From Acidimicrobiaceae bacterium (lineage in GTDB: Bacteria > Actinomycetota > Acidimicrobiia > Acidimicrobiales > RAAP-2), in contig PLXU01000133.1 of assembly GCA_003151555.1 (NCBI GenBank), positions 1-9,812 of the forward strand: a stretch of 9,812 bases of DNA, given 5' to 3'. Shown in pieces: positions 1 to 6,631 of this stretch. Every line of letters begins with the position of its first letter. Positions within the stretch are counted from its first letter, which is position 1. The notes under the pieces are model-generated. The model saw only the letters and a program-made list of their open reading frames with translations. It was not told the origin of the DNA and searched no databases. Made by a program: the position numbers and the translations under genes.

Positions 1-2021
1 AGCGAGGAGTACCCGGTGCCGAAGTCGTCGATGGCGATTCTCACCCCCAGGTCCTTGATGGCGTTGAGTCGCACCACCGACAGATCGACGTCCAACATCA
101 ACGCCGTTTCGGTCACTTCGATGATGAGTGAATTGACGTCCAGTCCACTGAACTGGACGGCGTCGTGGATGTGCTTGACGATGAGATCGCTGTCCAACTG
201 GCGACCCGAGACGTTGACCGATATGTCGAGGGTGTCGCCGCGGTCGTGCCACGTCGCCATTTGCCGGCAGGCCTCCTGAAGCACCCAGGCGCCGACCTCG
301 CGGATCTGTCCCGTCTGTTCGAGGATCGGGATGAACTCGTCGGGCTGGATGACGCCTTCGGTGGGGTGCTTCCAGCGAAGAAGTGCTTCAACGCCCACGA
401 TGGAGAGGTCCTCGAGGTTATAGATGGGCTGATAGAGCAGGAAGAACTGATTGCCCACCAACGCTGAACGCAACGCGAACTCGAGGGAAAGGCGCCGACC
501 GATGTTGGTTTGCATCTGTGGGTTAAAGAACATGAACTGGTTCTTGCCCGCGGCCTTGGCCTGGTAGAGGGCCACGTCGGCGTCGCGTAAGAACTCGCTG
601 CCGCTCTCTCGGTCGCCCACCGCGATCCCGATGCTGGTGGTGACCACCAACGGGACTAGGGCTCCGCAAATCTCGAAGGGCTGGCGCATGACGTTGAGCA
701 GTCGCTCCGCCACCAACTCCGGCGCCGCGCGATGCTCGCCGCCGTCGATCAGCACGACGAACTCGTCGCCGCCCATTCGTCCAATGGTGTCCGCGTCGCG
801 CAGCGTGCTCTTCATTCGGTCGGCCACCGAGATCAACAAGTGGTCGCCCGTCTCGTGGCCGAGCGAGTCATTGACGTTCTTGAAATCGTCGAGATCGATG
901 TACAGGGCCGCGCCCTTCGTCCCGCTCCGTCGATTTCGCGCCAACAGCTGTTCGATCCGGTCAACGATGAGTGCGCGGTTGGGCAGGCCCGTCAGCGAAT
1001 CGTGCATGGCCTGGTACAGCAGTTGGTCGGTGCGCTCGACCACCAGCATCATCGAGCGGGCTCGGCCGGTGCCCAGCGCAAAGATGAGCGCGCCGAGCAA
1101 GATGCTCAGGACGACTCCGGTCAAGAAAATACCCATGGCGTCGTAGTCGCCCCATAACCCTCCGCCAAGGTTCATGGCCATCGTTCCGAGGGTCCAACCA
1201 TCGTGGAGGTTTACGGTCGTCATTTGCTCGCCCGGCTTCATCGCGCCGAACGAGAAGACTTCCTTGGATGTGGCCGCGCCGAAGCGAATCGAGACGGCCG
1301 TGTTGGCGTGGCCCTGGAGCGCCTCTTTCAAGATGATGTCGGGCTTGAGGACGAGTCCGATCAACTCAACGAATGACGTCTGTCGGGCCGCCGCGGTGGT
1401 GGGCGTCGTGACGCCGCGGTAGATAGGCGTCTCTAAACCCATGGTGTGTAGACCGAAGGCGGAGAAGGGCAGCACGTTGCTCTTGCCCGAGTCGCGAGCG
1501 GCCAGTATTGGACCGCGCAAGGAACTGTCGCAGAGGTCGATGTCCTTAGGCAGCAAGAGTGTCTTGGAGCGGAAGAGCCCGAGGGGGGCCAAACAGTAAA
1601 AGCTGCGCGCGCCCGAGGGCACGATCTGAAAGGGGGTTGTTTGTTGCGCGGCGGCCTGGGCCGTGTAGGCACCCAGCTGGTCCCGGGGCACGATCTGGAT
1701 GACACCCAATCCCACCAACTCTGGATAGTGACCCAGCACGCGCACTTGGTTGGCCCATTTCATGAACTGGACCTGCGTGGCGTGGGGGTTGCCAATCAGG
1801 TACGACTGGGTGCTCTCAATGAGGTCCTGCTCGCGCTGGAAGGCCAACTTAAGAGTGGCGGCGATCTCGGTTGACGTCGTGATGAAGGCCTTGTGGGCTT
1901 TGGCGTCGCTCGAGTGCGCCACGAGAGTCGCGCCCACCAAGGAGCCCAGAGTCCCGGCGGCGATGATGAACGTTGCGACGGATGTCCACGTGCGGTACTG
2001 CTTGGAACGACTCCCTTTCAC
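1..2021 (-). CDS. CHASE-GGDEF-EAL membrane protein (diguanylate cyclase/phosphodiesterase), 3' end cut by window
   Basis: Makes and/or degrades cyclic-di-GMP in response to an extracellular signal. Numbering is from a GTG at 2021; 673 residues are visible with no stop. A basic N-tail precedes TM1 (about 13-35). An extracytoplasmic CHASE-like sensor (about 36-295) contains HYPELVGLGV, two Cys, an ARDSGKS block and PIY. TM2 is about 296-317. The GGDEF domain has a DSLTGLPNR opening, DLDDFKNVNDSLGH and an intact GGDEF at 417-421; an RDAD I-site lies exactly five residues upstream, so product inhibition is likely. The EAL domain has EALLRW at 545, NVSGRQL, EVTET at 635 and DDFGTGYSS at 665, where the window ends, so the late EAL catalytic residues cannot be judged. 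Start is uncertain: AGGAAG lies 12 nt before GTG-2021, while GTG-2087 and TTG-2054 are in-frame alternatives and a TGA closes the frame at 2102-2100. The ligand cannot be inferred. Domain calls are firm. Confidence 0.93.
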   Translation of the reverse strand, partial: MKGSRSKQYRTWTSVATFIIAAGTLGSLVGATLVAHSSDAKAHKAFITTSTEIAATLKLAFQREQDLIESTQSYLIGNPHATQVQFMKWANQVRVLGHYPELVGLGVIQIVPRDQLGAYTAQAAAQQTTPFQIVPSGARSFYCLAPLGLFRSKTLLLPKDIDLCDSSLRGPILAARDSGKSNVLPFSAFGLHTMGLETPIYRGVTTPTTAAARQTSFVELIGLVLKPDIILKEALQGHANTAVSIRFGAATSKEVFSFGAMKPGEQMTTVNLHDGWTLGTMAMNLGGGLWGDYDAMGIFLTGVVLSILLGALIFALGTGRARSMMLVVERTDQLLYQAMHDSLTGLPNRALIVDRIEQLLARNRRSGTKGAALYIDLDDFKNVNDSLGHETGDHLLISVADRMKSTLRDADTIGRMGGDEFVVLIDGGEHRAAPELVAERLLNVMRQPFEICGALVPLVVTTSIGIAVGDRESGSEFLRDADVALYQAKAAGKNQFMFFNPQMQTNIGRRLSLEFALRSALVGNQFFLLYQPIYNLEDLSIVGVEALLRWKHPTEGVIQPDEFIPILEQTGQIREVGAWVLQEACRQMATWHDRGDTLDISVNVSGRQLDSDLIVKHIHDAVQFSGLDVNSLIIEVTETALMLDVDLSVVRLNAIKDLGVRIAIDDFGTGYSS

Positions 2022-2086
2022 AGTCCGACACGGCTTCCTGGTCAGCGTGACCAAATTGACCCTGCGCAACGAACAGCGGCGCTGCA

Positions 2087-2137
2087 CTACTTGGCGAAGT
2101 CAATAGAGTCAGTCTCCCAAAGAAGCGGTCGCGACAT
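2087..2137 (-). CDS. Possible 16-codon upstream ORF / leader peptide of the CHASE-GGDEF-EAL gene
   Basis: On the minus strand a GGAGGA (2146-2141) stands 3 nt before an ATG at 2137, the best Shine-Dalgarno in this intergenic region. The ORF encodes MSRPLLWETDSIDFAK and stops at TAG (2089-2087). The last base of that TAG is the first base of GTG-2087, an in-frame alternative start of the downstream cyclic-di-GMP gene (TAGTG overlap). This geometry is typical of termination-reinitiation coupling. The peptide resembles nothing I know, and an ORF this short could arise by chance. Confidence 0.3.
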   Translation of the reverse strand: MSRPLLWETDSIDFAK

Positions 2138-2222
2138 GACTCCTCCGGCCCAACGTCGACACAAATCTAGAAGATCGTCAGCGAGGGACCTCGGTCTGGT
2201 TGAACGAAGTAAGTTTCATGTA

Positions 2223-2242
2223 CATCCTGTGTAACAAGGATG
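2223..2242 (-). terminator. Weak hairpin downstream of nfuA
   Basis: A 6-bp perfect stem (CATCCT/AGGATG) encloses an 8-nt loop, 20 nt past the nfuA stop. No T-tract follows on the minus strand. It may mark or protect the nfuA 3' end, but it is short and AT-containing, so a terminator call is tentative. The rest of 2022-2261 shows only the upstream ORF described separately and no convincing promoter. Confidence 0.2.
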
Positions 2243-2261
2243 CGCCGGAGAACCCGTTGGG

Positions 2262-2918
2262 CTACTTCTTCGCGGCCTCGTAGTAGGGATTAGCGCCCGA
2301 GGCGTGGTCGGTGACGTCGACCACGCGCGCTATCTCGCTGACCGAGTCGCGTAGGGCGACTTCGATTCCTTGGCTCAAGGTCACCGCGGCCATGCCGCAC
2401 CCCGCGCAGCCCCCGCTCAAACGCAGGTAGGCCACGTCATCTTGCACCGCGACCAGATCGGCTCGGCCTCCGTGGGCCGCGATGCTCGGATTGATTTGTT
2501 GCTCGAGCACTTGGATCACCCGTTGGGCGACGTCGCCGCTGAGATCGACCGGCGGCCCGCTCATGGCCGGACTAGGCCCACTCGCGCGCGGGGGACGGTT
2601 TGGGTTCTCGATGAACATGCCGCCCTGGTCGCCGTCGGGATTGAGGTCGAGCACCGAGCCGCGTATTCGGGCCACGCTGTCCTCGGGCACCACGATCAAG
2701 AGTTCGCCGTGCTCGCCGGTCCAGTCGCCAGGCGCGGCGTCGTCCGCTGCCTGGAAATAGATGTCGTAGGTATAGGCGTTATTGGCCGAACCGGTGACCT
2801 CGATCCATAGCCCTAGGGACTGTGCGCCTTCTTCATTCGAGCGCAGCGCCAGCACCATTTCGATGGCTGCGTCCGTTGCGTGCAGCACCTTCGAGCTGTT
2901 CGAATCGATGTCGGTCAT
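2262..2918 (-). CDS. nfuA: NfuA-type Fe-S cluster carrier protein
   Basis: A 218-residue cytosolic protein that should hold a 4Fe-4S cluster on a dimer and pass it to apo-enzymes. The N-terminal part (about 1-105) resembles a degenerate A-type/HesB fold: it has no cysteine and ends in FIENPN. The C-terminal NifU domain (about 129-203) carries NPSIAAHGGRADL and GGCAGCGMAAVTL, with the ligand pair Cys171-x-x-Cys174. The tail VTDHASGANPYY matches the remembered E. coli NfuA ending (TEHQRGEHSYY). E. coli NfuA is about 191 residues, so this copy is slightly longer. The ATG at 2918 is chosen because GAGG lies 5 nt upstream; a longer reading from GTG-2933 would bury that site. It is divergent from the ATP-grasp gene. 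No suf or isc genes are visible here. Confidence 0.92.
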   Translation of the reverse strand: MTDIDSNSSKVLHATDAAIEMVLALRSNEEGAQSLGLWIEVTGSANNAYTYDIYFQAADDAAPGDWTGEHGELLIVVPEDSVARIRGSVLDLNPDGDQGGMFIENPNRPPRASGPSPAMSGPPVDLSGDVAQRVIQVLEQQINPSIAAHGGRADLVAVQDDVAYLRLSGGCAGCGMAAVTLSQGIEVALRDSVSEIARVVDVTDHASGANPYYEAAKK

Positions 2919-2951
2919 GGGTCCTCGTGACACACAGGTGGCGTTGCGGCC

Positions 2952-2957
2952 ATCATA
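2952..2957 (-). promoter_or_regulatory. Candidate -10 element of nfuA
   Basis: The minus strand reads TATGAT (one mismatch from TATAAT) 34 nt before the nfuA ATG, implying a 5' UTR of about 27 nt that includes the GAGG site. No good -35 is seen (CAAGAG at 17-bp spacing). The element lies within a few bases of the ATP-grasp GTG at 2963. The same bases read on the plus strand give CATCAT, so a bidirectional core is conceivable. Confidence 0.35.
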
Positions 2958-2962
2958 GGGGG

Positions 2963-4171
2963 GTGCCCCGGATTCTCTTGCTGCTGCCCACCGCCACGTA
3001 CCGGGCGAGCGATTTCATTGCCGCCGCCACTCGCCTGGAGGTTGAGGTAGTGGTTGGCTCCGAGCATCGTCAGGCGCTGGCACGCGCCATGGGTGACCGC
3101 GCCGTCGTCGTCCCGCTGCACGACGTTGAGGCGGCCGTGCGCGCCATCGTGGCGCTGCACGCTCGCAGTACGCTCGACGCGGTGGTGGCCGTGGACGACC
3201 AGGGTCTCGAGATTGCCTCGCGGGCGAGCTCGACGTTGGGGTTGAGCCACAACCCGATAGACGCGGTGCGAGCAGCGCGCGACAAGACCATCATGCGCGA
3301 GCGATTGGCCAGCGCCGGGCTCCGCCAGCCCGACTATCGGGTTGTGGCACCCCATGGCGACGTCGTTGCGGCCGCGAGGAAAATCGGCTTTCCCTGCGTG
3401 ATCAAACCGGTGTCGCGTTCGGCCAGTCAGGGCGTCATTCGGGCGAACGACGACGACCAGGCGCGCGTCGCGGCCGAGCGCATTCGTGCCATAATCGAAC
3501 ACCGGCCGGAGAAGATACTGGTCGAAGAGTTTGTGGCGGGCGACGAGGTCGCCGTCGAGGGCCTACTCACGCGGGGAACACTCGACGTGCTGGCCGTCTT
3601 CGATAAACCCGATCCCTTGGACGGTCCGTTCTTCGAAGAGACGATCTACGTGACGCCCTCGCGGCAGTCACCGTCCGTGCTCGCTGACATCGGCGACTCG
3701 GCGGCCCACGCCGCCGCGGCCCTGGGTCTTCGCGAGGGTCCGGTGCACGTCGAACTGCGCGTCGGCCCCGAGGGTGTGGTGACCATTCTCGAGCTGGCCG
3801 CCCGTTCGATCGGGGGGCTGTGCGCGCGGGCCCTGCGCTTTGGCGCGGGCGGCAGCCTCGAGGAGTTGATCATTCTTCACGCCCTCGGCCGGGGAGTTGC
3901 GGGCCTTCAGCGTGAGGCGGTGGCGTCGGGCGTCATGATGCTGCCAATCCGCAGCGCGGGCGTGCTCGATCAAGTAGTGGGGACGCAGCGGGCTCTCGCT
4001 GTCGAGGGCGTGGTGGGCCTCGACATCACGATCGCACCGGGTCGGGCGCTGATCCCGCTGCCCGAGGGCGACCGTTACCTGGGGTTCATCTTCGCCCGGG
4101 CCGCGTCGCCCCGGGAGGTGGAAGAGGCTCTGCGCCGGGCCGAAGCCTGTCTCGAGGTGCGCCTCGCGTAA
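2963..4171 (+). CDS. ATP-grasp domain ligase, substrate unknown
   Basis: A 402-residue cytosolic enzyme expected to activate a carboxylate as an acyl-phosphate with ATP and join it to an amine, in the manner of the carboxylate-amine/L-amino-acid ligases. The start is GTG-2963 because the first beta-strand (RILLLLPT) follows at once and AGGGGG is directly upstream, although the spacing is short. Order: a Rossmann-like N-domain (1-100); an ATP-grasp core with RDKTIMRERL (Lys108), PCVIKPVSRSASQG (Lys148) and LVEEFVAGDEVAVEG (about 186-200); then HVELR (Glu264) and LELAARSIGG (Glu277, Arg281) as metal/phosphate residues; and a C-domain after about 300. The usual Asn in ExNxR is Ala279, which I think occurs in related families. 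It is not biotin carboxylase (too short and no carboxyltransferase partner). No pathway partner lies beside it. Confidence 0.85.
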   Translation: MPRILLLLPTATYRASDFIAAATRLEVEVVVGSEHRQALARAMGDRAVVVPLHDVEAAVRAIVALHARSTLDAVVAVDDQGLEIASRASSTLGLSHNPIDAVRAARDKTIMRERLASAGLRQPDYRVVAPHGDVVAAARKIGFPCVIKPVSRSASQGVIRANDDDQARVAAERIRAIIEHRPEKILVEEFVAGDEVAVEGLLTRGTLDVLAVFDKPDPLDGPFFEETIYVTPSRQSPSVLADIGDSAAHAAAALGLREGPVHVELRVGPEGVVTILELAARSIGGLCARALRFGAGGSLEELIILHALGRGVAGLQREAVASGVMMLPIRSAGVLDQVVGTQRALAVEGVVGLDITIAPGRALIPLPEGDRYLGFIFARAASPREVEEALRRAEACLEVRLA

Positions 4172-4205
4172 TCATCGCCCGGCGAGTCGGCGTCTGCGCA
4201 AACGG

Positions 4206-4243
4206 TAACGACGAAGTGCTCGCCATCGCGCACGTGGTCGTTA
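4206..4243 (+). terminator. Symmetric hairpin downstream of the ATP-grasp gene
   Basis: A 7-bp outer stem (TAACGAC/GTCGTTA) is followed by a 3x3 internal loop with a possible central A-T pair. A 4-bp inner stem (GTGC/GCAC) and a 10-nt loop complete it. It begins 34 nt after the ligase stop and ends 142 nt before the permease start. No T-run follows, so it could be a 3'-end hairpin, or at DNA level an inverted-repeat operator for the permease. Confidence 0.35.
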
Positions 4244-4293
4244 ATTCGTCAAGGTTTATGGGGGTGGATGCACGGCGGGTTGGAGTTCAAACT

Positions 4294-4320
4294 TTGACGT
4301 GGTCCATGCAATAGTATCGG
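4294..4320 (+). promoter_or_regulatory. Weak candidate promoter for the permease-usp unit
   Basis: TTGACG at 4294-4299 matches a -35 box well. TATCGG at 4315-4320 is a poor -10, with a 15-bp spacer that is shorter than usual. It lies about 65-90 bp before the permease GTG. Apart from the hairpin at 4206-4243 and the Shine-Dalgarno stretch at 4373-4381, nothing else stands out between 4172 and 4385. Confidence 0.25.
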
Positions 4321-4385
4321 TCCAGTTCTGTACGAGGTAGGAAGAGCGAAGAGGGCGCCCGCCCGTTTCGTTAAGGGGAGGGAAA

Positions 4386-5954
4386 GTGACGGTAACCGTT
4401 GAACCCGCTGGCCGCGCGCCGGAGAAGGGTCTCAAGACCGGGGCGCTCGGATTAATTTCCAGCGTGGTCATTGGTATTGCGTCGACGGCCCCGGCGTACA
4501 GTTTGGCCGCGACCCTCGGCTTTGTCGTCGTCGCCATCGGGGTGCAGGCGCCCATTGTCGCCATTCTCGCCTTCGTGCCGATGTTCTTCATCTCGATTGC
4601 CTTTCAGCAGATGAACCGGGCCGACCCCGACTGCGGCGCCACGTTCACCTGGGCGACGAGAGCCTTCAGCCCGCGAATTGGCTGGATGGGCGGCTGGGGA
4701 GTTGTTGCCGCGGACATTATCGTGATGGCCAGCCTCGCGCAGGTCGCCGGGCAGTACGTATTCGATATGTTCAACACGCCCAGCATTGGCAACAACGCGT
4801 CGAGTACGTGGGTGCTGTTGGTCGGTATTACCTGGATCGTCGCCATGACGTGGATCTGCTACGTCGGCATTGAGATTTCCGCCAACTTTCAAAAGGCCTT
4901 GCTCGGGATTGAACTGACCATGCTCACCGTTCTGTCGGTGTGGGCTCTGGTACGCGTCGGTAACGGCAGTGCCCCGGTCGGTCATCTCACGCCGTCGCTC
5001 TCGTGGTTCGATCCCTTCAAGATTAAGCACCTGAATCAATTCACCATTGGCTTGGCGGACATGCTCTTTATCTACTGGGGCTGGGACACGGCGCTCAACC
5101 TCAATGAGGAGACGGACAACGCCGAGGTGACCCCGGGCAAGGCGGGCGTCATCTCCACGTTCTTCCTGCTCGGCATCTACGCCTTGGTGATCTTCTCGGT
5201 GGAGTCCTTCGCCGGAATCGGTACTCACGGCATCGGTCTGGGCAACGCGGGCCACACCAACGACGTGCTCTCGATCCTGGGCCCGGCCATCTTCGGTCAT
5301 TCAACGCTGGCCTCGATCCTCGATCACCTCTTGTTGTTGATGGTGCTCTCGTCTGCGGCGGCCTCCACCCAGACCACCATCCTGCCGACCGCGCGCACGG
5401 TGCTTTCAATGGCCGTGCACAAGGCCCTGCCGAACGCCTTCGCCAGAATGCACAAGCGTTTTCTGACGCCGACGGTCGCCACCTTGAGCTTCGGAGGGGC
5501 GTCAATTGGCCTGTACGCGATCATGAACTACCTGTCGGCTGGTCACGTGATCGCGGACTCGGTCGACGCCCTGGGCGTGATGATCGCGTTCTACTACGGA
5601 ATGACGGGTTGGGCCTGCGTGTGGTTCTATCGAAAGCGCCTCACCCGCAGCGTGCACGATTTCTTCGTACTTGGCCTCATGCCCTTGTTGGGAGCCATCA
5701 TCTTGTACTACCTTCTCGGCTGGTCCTTCTGGTACTACTGGACCGCCAGCAATAGCTACACCTACCTGCACATCTTTGGTCACACGTTCGGCGGCACGTT
5801 CATCCTGGACGCGGGTGGGCTGCTGTTGGGGATCATATTGATGTTCACCATGCAGGCCTTCCGACCGGCCTTCTTCCGTGGTCAGACCCTGACCCGGGAT
5901 TCGCCCACGCTGGTGACCGAAGAATACGGGACCAAGCCCGGAGGGGCGAACTAA
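4386..5954 (+). CDS. APC-superfamily amino-acid permease
   Basis: A 522-residue inner-membrane secondary transporter, probably importing an amino acid or amine with a coupling ion. About 12 hydrophobic helices are visible (roughly 20-45, 48-74, 98-125, 141-160, 170-190, 217-238, 253-275, 306-328, 360-382, 390-414, 425-448, 472-492). TM1 has the broken-helix stretch GIASTAPAYSLAA. The loop after TM2 carries ADPDCGATFTWA, and TM6 carries WGWDTALNLNEET, both typical of APC permeases. The GTG start is supported by AAGGGGAGG at 4373-4381. Both termini are predicted cytoplasmic with no extra domain. Substrate cannot be read from sequence. It is followed 46 bp later by a universal stress protein on the same strand, a pairing I recall as recurrent for this permease group, and then by a saccharopine-dehydrogenase-like enzyme. 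Confidence 0.9.
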   Translation: MTVTVEPAGRAPEKGLKTGALGLISSVVIGIASTAPAYSLAATLGFVVVAIGVQAPIVAILAFVPMFFISIAFQQMNRADPDCGATFTWATRAFSPRIGWMGGWGVVAADIIVMASLAQVAGQYVFDMFNTPSIGNNASSTWVLLVGITWIVAMTWICYVGIEISANFQKALLGIELTMLTVLSVWALVRVGNGSAPVGHLTPSLSWFDPFKIKHLNQFTIGLADMLFIYWGWDTALNLNEETDNAEVTPGKAGVISTFFLLGIYALVIFSVESFAGIGTHGIGLGNAGHTNDVLSILGPAIFGHSTLASILDHLLLLMVLSSAAASTQTTILPTARTVLSMAVHKALPNAFARMHKRFLTPTVATLSFGGASIGLYAIMNYLSAGHVIADSVDALGVMIAFYYGMTGWACVWFYRKRLTRSVHDFFVLGLMPLLGAIILYYLLGWSFWYYWTASNSYTYLHIFGHTFGGTFILDAGGLLLGIILMFTMQAFRPAFFRGQTLTRDSPTLVTEEYGTKPGGAN

Positions 5955-5981
5955 TGGGGCGTCCCGCGCGGCGACGCCCCA
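5955..5981 (+). other. GC hairpin between permease stop and usp ribosome-binding site
   Basis: A perfect 9-bp stem (TGGGGCGTC/GACGCCCCA) with a 9-nt loop begins at the base after the permease TAA and ends 7 nt before the usp AAGGAG (5989-5994). There is no T-tract, so it is more likely an mRNA-stabilising, processing or partial-attenuation hairpin than a full terminator. Confidence 0.55.
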
Positions 5982-6000
5982 CTGATCAAGGAGATAACCA

Positions 6001-6438
6001 ATGACTGACGTCCCACCGCCCCGGATCGTCGTGGGCATCGACGGTTCGCCCGTCGCCCGCTTGGCGCTGGAGTTCGCCATTGACGAGGCCCGGCTCCATG
6101 GGGCCAGTTTGCAGGTCACGTACGCCTACCCGGCGATGGCGGCGACGTTGACGGGATCGACGGGCAAGGATTACTACGAGCAGGTCGAGAGCGAAGCGAG
6201 GGAGTTGCTGCAGGGGCTCGTGGCGGCCGCGCCCTCGACCGAGGGCGTCGAGGTCGAATGGGTGGCCGTGCCAGGCAATCCCTCCGAGGTGCTCATCGAA
6301 GCGAGCCGCGACGCGGTGATGCTGGTCGTGGGCTCGAGGGGCGGGGGTGGATTCTTGGGACTGGTCATGGGTTCGGTGTCGACCCAGTGCGTTCATTATT
6401 CGCACTGCCCGGTCCTCGTGGTTCGCGAAGGTCACTGA
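6001..6438 (+). CDS. UspA-family universal stress protein, ATP-binding type
   Basis: A single-domain cytosolic protein of 145 residues. The N-terminal strand IVVGIDGS puts the conserved Asp at 14. The C-terminal half holds VVGSRGGGGFLGLVMGSVS (about 109-127), which fits the G-2x-G-9x-G-S nucleotide motif, so ATP binding is expected. The family is thought to modulate stress survival and sometimes to bind partner transporters; the exact role here is unknown. AAGGAG lies 6 nt before the ATG. It is probably co-transcribed with the amino-acid permease upstream, where it may sense ATP status and tune transport; that link is inference. Two tandem hairpins follow its stop. Confidence 0.92.
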   Translation: MTDVPPPRIVVGIDGSPVARLALEFAIDEARLHGASLQVTYAYPAMAATLTGSTGKDYYEQVESEARELLQGLVAAAPSTEGVEVEWVAVPGNPSEVLIEASRDAVMLVVGSRGGGGFLGLVMGSVSTQCVHYSHCPVLVVREGH

Positions 6439-6442
6439 GGTA

Positions 6443-6478
6443 CGTTGCGCAGTGCAACGGGTGCTCGCGGCGAGCCCC
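6443..6478 (+). terminator. Tandem hairpins after usp
   Basis: The first hairpin is CGTTGC/GCAACG with a 5-nt loop (6443-6459). The second is GGG-t-GCTCG/CGAGC-CCC with a bulged T and a 3-nt loop (6459-6478). They start 5 nt after the usp stop. There is no U-tract, as is common for high-G+C actinobacterial 3' ends. They suggest that the permease-usp transcript ends or is protected here. Downstream to 6631 I see no clear promoter; TTGACG at 6501 lacks a convincing -10. Confidence 0.4.
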
Positions 6479-6631
6479 CTTGCGACGCGTAGTTGAATTG
6501 TTGACGACGCCGTAACCAGTACCACGGTGGAGGCCGGCGCCTTCGGTGTGCTTGGATGGCTCTAAGGCGTGGCTCAATTGTGCGGCTGGTCCGGTGTGTC
6601 CCAACGAGCGGTGAAAGTGACGGAGGTAGGA

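Noticed and set aside
631..1157. Plus-strand reading frames of 141-171 residues
   Set aside because: Antisense to the GGDEF coding region; no recognisable motif.
2919..2933. GTG-2933 as the nfuA start
   Set aside because: GAGG sits between this GTG and ATG-2918 at the right spacing to serve ATG-2918.
2822..2962. N-terminal 47-residue extension of the ATP-grasp protein
   Set aside because: The extension runs antisense through nfuA coding sequence, and the fold begins at RILLLLPT directly after GTG-2963.
2915..3502. 195-residue minus-strand reading frame
   Set aside because: Shadow of the ATP-grasp gene, which has clear catalytic motifs.
4172..4385. Riboswitch upstream of the amino-acid permease
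   Set aside because: No conserved core of the lysine, glycine, ydaO or other amino-acid-related riboswitches recognised; only the hairpin at 4206-4243.
4452..5300. 282-residue minus-strand reading frame
   Set aside because: Antisense to the APC permease; its composition is the polar, Gly/Arg/His-rich type produced by reading a membrane-protein gene backwards, with no domain visible.
5502..6119. 205-residue minus-strand reading frame spanning the permease end and the usp start
   Set aside because: Shadow of two well-supported plus-strand genes and their intergenic hairpin.
6501..6530. Promoter for the saccharopine-dehydrogenase-like gene from TTGACG at 6501
   Set aside because: No acceptable -10 at 16-19 bp spacing.
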